Shown here: positions 34,515 to 37,013 of the stretch, piece by piece | Layout of the letters: each line of letters begins with the position of its first letter | How positions within the stretch are numbered: position 1 is the stretch's first letter | Source of the DNA: Candidatus Brocadia sp. WS118 | GTDB lineage: Bacteria; Planctomycetota; Brocadiia; Brocadiales; Brocadiaceae | Direction of reading: 5' to 3' | DNA length: 37,013 bases | Assembly: GCA_007618135.1 (NCBI GenBank) | Contig: PHFX01000169.1 | Span: 1-37,013, forward strand | Position numbers and translations under genes: made by a program | The notes under the pieces: generated by a model | What the model saw: only the letters and a program-made list of their open reading frames with translations | Databases searched by the model: none | Told to the model about the DNA's origin: nothing

Positions 34515-34733
34515 TATTTATCATTTTTCAAAAACATTTGCTATACTAACGGGGTTATTTTTTAACTGCAAATAATATATATCGTTTACAAACATGTCAA
34601 AAGCATTTATTTTACGGACACACCGTAATTTTATTGATTTTATTTGATTTGAAATGATTTAATGTTTTATTATATGAATAATCGATTCATTAGGAGGGGA
34701 TGTTAAACCATGATTTATGGGGAGCTTTGAAAA

Positions 34734-36809
34734 ATGAAGAAAAAATCATCCGGAAAAATAATTTTTTCCTCTATTTGTGTCATCATAATTTCGGTTGCAA
34801 TACTCATTTATCTGGGAAGAGCAGAACCAATTCTTGAAATCGCTCCAACGAAATTGGATTTCGGAAACAAAGAAACCAAAATGTCCCTTACTCTGAAAAA
34901 CAAAGGGAAAAAAAAATGGGCTTTTCTGTCTTTTGTGAAAACATTACAGTATGAAATTGATATCCCGAATGAAAGTGACTGGATTTCGGTTTCTTTAAAA
35001 TCCGGATTATGTGGAAAACAGGAAGAAAAAAACATCCCCATTGTTGTTAACAGAGATAAACTTTCTGTAGGGATGAATCGGGGAGAAATCAATGTAAAAT
35101 CAAATGGTGGGAATCAAACTTTTGAAATAGTTGCGGTGGGTGTAAAAGAAGAGAAGATTATAAGCATAATAAGCCCCCATGCCGGAACATCATTAGCAAT
35201 CGATGATGACATCACTATTCGCTGGTCGGCGACACCAAATATAAGTAATCATGTTGATATCCTTCTGTTACGAAACGATTCTATCGTAGAAAATATTGTA
35301 AGTTCTTACAATTACAGAAATGACGCCACCGGCAACGGAGAATTTAAATGGACACCAAAAAGTCCCCTTCGCCCCGGAGAAGAATTATACACGATGCGGA
35401 TTGTTGAGTCTTTAAACAAGAATGTATTTGCCGAAGTGCCCTCTCTGAAAATTACTTCTTCTCTGACGAAACTTCACCTGAAAAATATTACTACAGCACA
35501 CCAAAAGCCCAGTACTCTTCAGTTTATCTTTTCTCTTCGGGACCAAAATAATCACGCTGTCCTGATCGATCCTTCAAAATTTAATTGGAAAAACCTGAAA
35601 ATCTGGGAGAATAATGAAGAAATTGATTACTTGGAAAGCCGTCCTTTTCTCTATACACAAGACGATTTTCAACTTCAAGTCATGCTGGTGCTGGATTTTT
35701 CTGTTTCAATTAAAGCGCAGCAAAACGGCTTTGAAACCATGCTTGCCGGAGTAAAATCCTTGATAGATCGTCTTAAAGAAACCCATCAGATAGGCATGGC
35801 TGAATTTCACAGGTCGGATGAAGCGCCTCTCATTATACAACCATTTACAACCAATAAACAAACTGCAAAAGACGCCGTTGATAACTTTATTAAAAAAGGC
35901 ATCTATAGCGATTTTTCGATTTGCTGGGATGCTGTTTACAGCGGCTTAAAAGAGTTTCCATCAACACCTGATCCAAAAACTTTCCGGGCTTTAGTCTTTC
36001 TGTCGGACGGTTATGACAATGCCAGTGTTCGGCAACCAGATGACCTGATATCCCTTGCTAACAAACGGGACGTCCACATTTATGTTATTGGTCTTGGCGA
36101 TGTTCGACGTCAAGAAATTTTGGAAAATATCTCCGCCAAAACGGGAGGTACGTACGTTCATGCTGAAGACATGAACGTTTTTCTTGACCGATTTAAACAA
36201 ATTATTGAAGATCTGGGAGGACAGTATAAAATAAGTTACATAACGCCAAAAAAACCAGAAGACGGAATTTTTACCGTAAAAAGCGAACTCACCTATAAAG
36301 GAATTACCGGTGTTCCACCCTTAGAAGATAAGATTGATCCCTCTCTTGTATTCGGAAAAACAAACCAGGGAGTCATTGCTTTCGAAATCCATCCATTAAT
36401 CAAAGACGAACGCGCTGAAATTTTCATGTGGTGCGAACATGTGCCACGATACATTAATACCTTCCGTTTTCATTTGAAGACAGACAAGCCTTTTAAAATT
36501 TCTTCAGTGCCTGCAAGTAATGGAGGGATATGTGATGGCTGGAATGTCGTCAATAAGGGAAATGGCTGGTACCAGATAAGTTCACCCGACCCAAAAGATT
36601 TATCACATGATTTGGAATTTGGCCGTTCCGGGCTTATATGCAAAATTTCTATTGATAACATTAAAGAAGAACACTTGGAAATACCTTTTTTCCTGGATAA
36701 CTCAGTCTATAAATTCGGCCAAACATTCTATGGCAGAGATGCTTTAGAAATCGACGCTAATAAAAATTGGAACAAGATACTAGTAATTTCCAAAAAGCAA
36801 CAACAGTGA
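34734..36809 (+). CDS. Membrane-anchored VWA-domain protein with N-terminal beta-sandwich domains
   Basis: A 691-residue protein with a single N-terminal helix (IIFSSICVIIISVAILIYLG, about 9-28) as anchor or uncleaved signal. Next comes a BACON/Ig-like domain (EIAPTKLDFGNKETKMSLTL, about 35-137). A second beta domain of the Kre9/KNH type follows (ISPHAGTSLAIDDDITIRWS, about 146-240). The VWA domain (about 312-500) has an intact MIDAS DFSVS (D321, S323, S325) and VFLSDGYDNAS. About 190 further residues are beta-rich. The exported VWA domain suggests protein binding at the cell surface or a compartment boundary. GAGGGGA lies some distance upstream and the ATG has only GGGGAG nearby. No partner gene is adjacent. 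Confidence 0.8.
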   Translation: MKKKSSGKIIFSSICVIIISVAILIYLGRAEPILEIAPTKLDFGNKETKMSLTLKNKGKKKWAFLSFVKTLQYEIDIPNESDWISVSLKSGLCGKQEEKNIPIVVNRDKLSVGMNRGEINVKSNGGNQTFEIVAVGVKEEKIISIISPHAGTSLAIDDDITIRWSATPNISNHVDILLLRNDSIVENIVSSYNYRNDATGNGEFKWTPKSPLRPGEELYTMRIVESLNKNVFAEVPSLKITSSLTKLHLKNITTAHQKPSTLQFIFSLRDQNNHAVLIDPSKFNWKNLKIWENNEEIDYLESRPFLYTQDDFQLQVMLVLDFSVSIKAQQNGFETMLAGVKSLIDRLKETHQIGMAEFHRSDEAPLIIQPFTTNKQTAKDAVDNFIKKGIYSDFSICWDAVYSGLKEFPSTPDPKTFRALVFLSDGYDNASVRQPDDLISLANKRDVHIYVIGLGDVRRQEILENISAKTGGTYVHAEDMNVFLDRFKQIIEDLGGQYKISYITPKKPEDGIFTVKSELTYKGITGVPPLEDKIDPSLVFGKTNQGVIAFEIHPLIKDERAEIFMWCEHVPRYINTFRFHLKTDKPFKISSVPASNGGICDGWNVVNKGNGWYQISSPDPKDLSHDLEFGRSGLICKISIDNIKEEHLEIPFFLDNSVYKFGQTFYGRDALEIDANKNWNKILVISKKQQQ

Positions 36810-37013
36810 TACAATGCATCCACGCACGACAGGTATACTTTGCGATTGGTCTTGTTTAAATCTTGATATATAGTGTCTGAACGGAAACACTAAATAGCCA
36901 GGTAAAACAAGACAGAGCAGGTGGAAATAGTTAATGAATCGTGTTGAGTATTTTTGCGAGATAGGGTAAAATATGGCTTAAACAAAGGGATTTATGCATA
37001 TTGATGGGGAAAA
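36810..37013. other. Right-edge intergenic sequence
   Basis: No reading frame, hairpin or RNA gene is supported in these last 204 bases. Confidence 0.4.

Noticed and set aside
34360-34575. 71-codon plus-strand frame
   Set aside because: Antisense to the RAYT remnant, which is recognisable on the minus strand.

Overview
The window is chromosomal DNA from an anammox planctomycete (Ca. Brocadiales: Kuenenia, Brocadia or Jettenia type; the genus cannot be fixed by eye). The main evidence is a 3'-truncated octaheme hydrazine dehydrogenase gene at the left edge. A cluster of three ammonium transporter genes, two P-II genes and a diheme cytochrome c at 17.3-24.2 kb fits a cell that lives on ammonium. 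Most of the window is AT-rich with well-formed AGGAGG-type ribosome binding sites. About 30.4-33.5 kb is visibly richer in G+C and looks foreign.

Layout. 1-2260 (minus): hydrazine dehydrogenase and a small secreted protein. 2.8-10.2 kb: mostly single housekeeping or accessory genes, namely a PLP-dependent deaminase/desulfhydrase relative, a VOC protein, an HNH endonuclease, a RluA-type pseudouridine synthase, a thiamine-binding MTH1187 protein followed by a DJ-1/PfpI protein, a THEP1 NTPase, a primary-type sigma factor and a tiny secreted Cys-rich protein. 10.3-16.7 kb (minus): an outer-membrane barrel protein, then a MoxR / DUF58 / BatA-type VWA set. 17.3-24.2 kb (plus): amt1-glnK1-amt2, diheme cytochrome, amt3-glnK2, closed by a strong terminator. 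24.2-30.1 kb: pgeF, MTA phosphorylase, polX with a probable CTG start, a DUF362-ferredoxin and a phosphoglycolate-phosphatase-like HAD. 30.4-34.5 kb: a lipoprotein-like gene, then integron-type gene cassettes without an integrase, then IS91 and RAYT transposase remnants. 34.7-36.8 kb: a large anchored VWA protein.

How the genes work together. The Amt/P-II block is the clearest functional unit: ammonium uptake proteins with their trimeric signalling partners. The two P-II proteins differ at the T-loop uridylylation position (Tyr51 versus Phe51), so they probably receive different signals. MoxR, DUF58 and BatA-type proteins normally act together as an AAA+ chaperone with VWA partners at the membrane. 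Hydrazine dehydrogenase supplies the electrons of anammox catabolism.

The least expected structure is at 32.0-33.6 kb. Two sequences there have the full architecture of integron attC sites: RYYYAAC and GTTRRRY ends, long imperfectly paired arms and, in the shorter one, an unpaired base. They flank a PD-(D/E)XK-like gene and precede a RelA/SpoT-type HD-domain gene, which makes a small integrase-less cassette array in an anammox genome. The nuclease-like gene appears frameshifted: a single-base correction gives a C-terminus that ends 10 bases before the attC. No rRNA, tRNA or CRISPR array was recognised.
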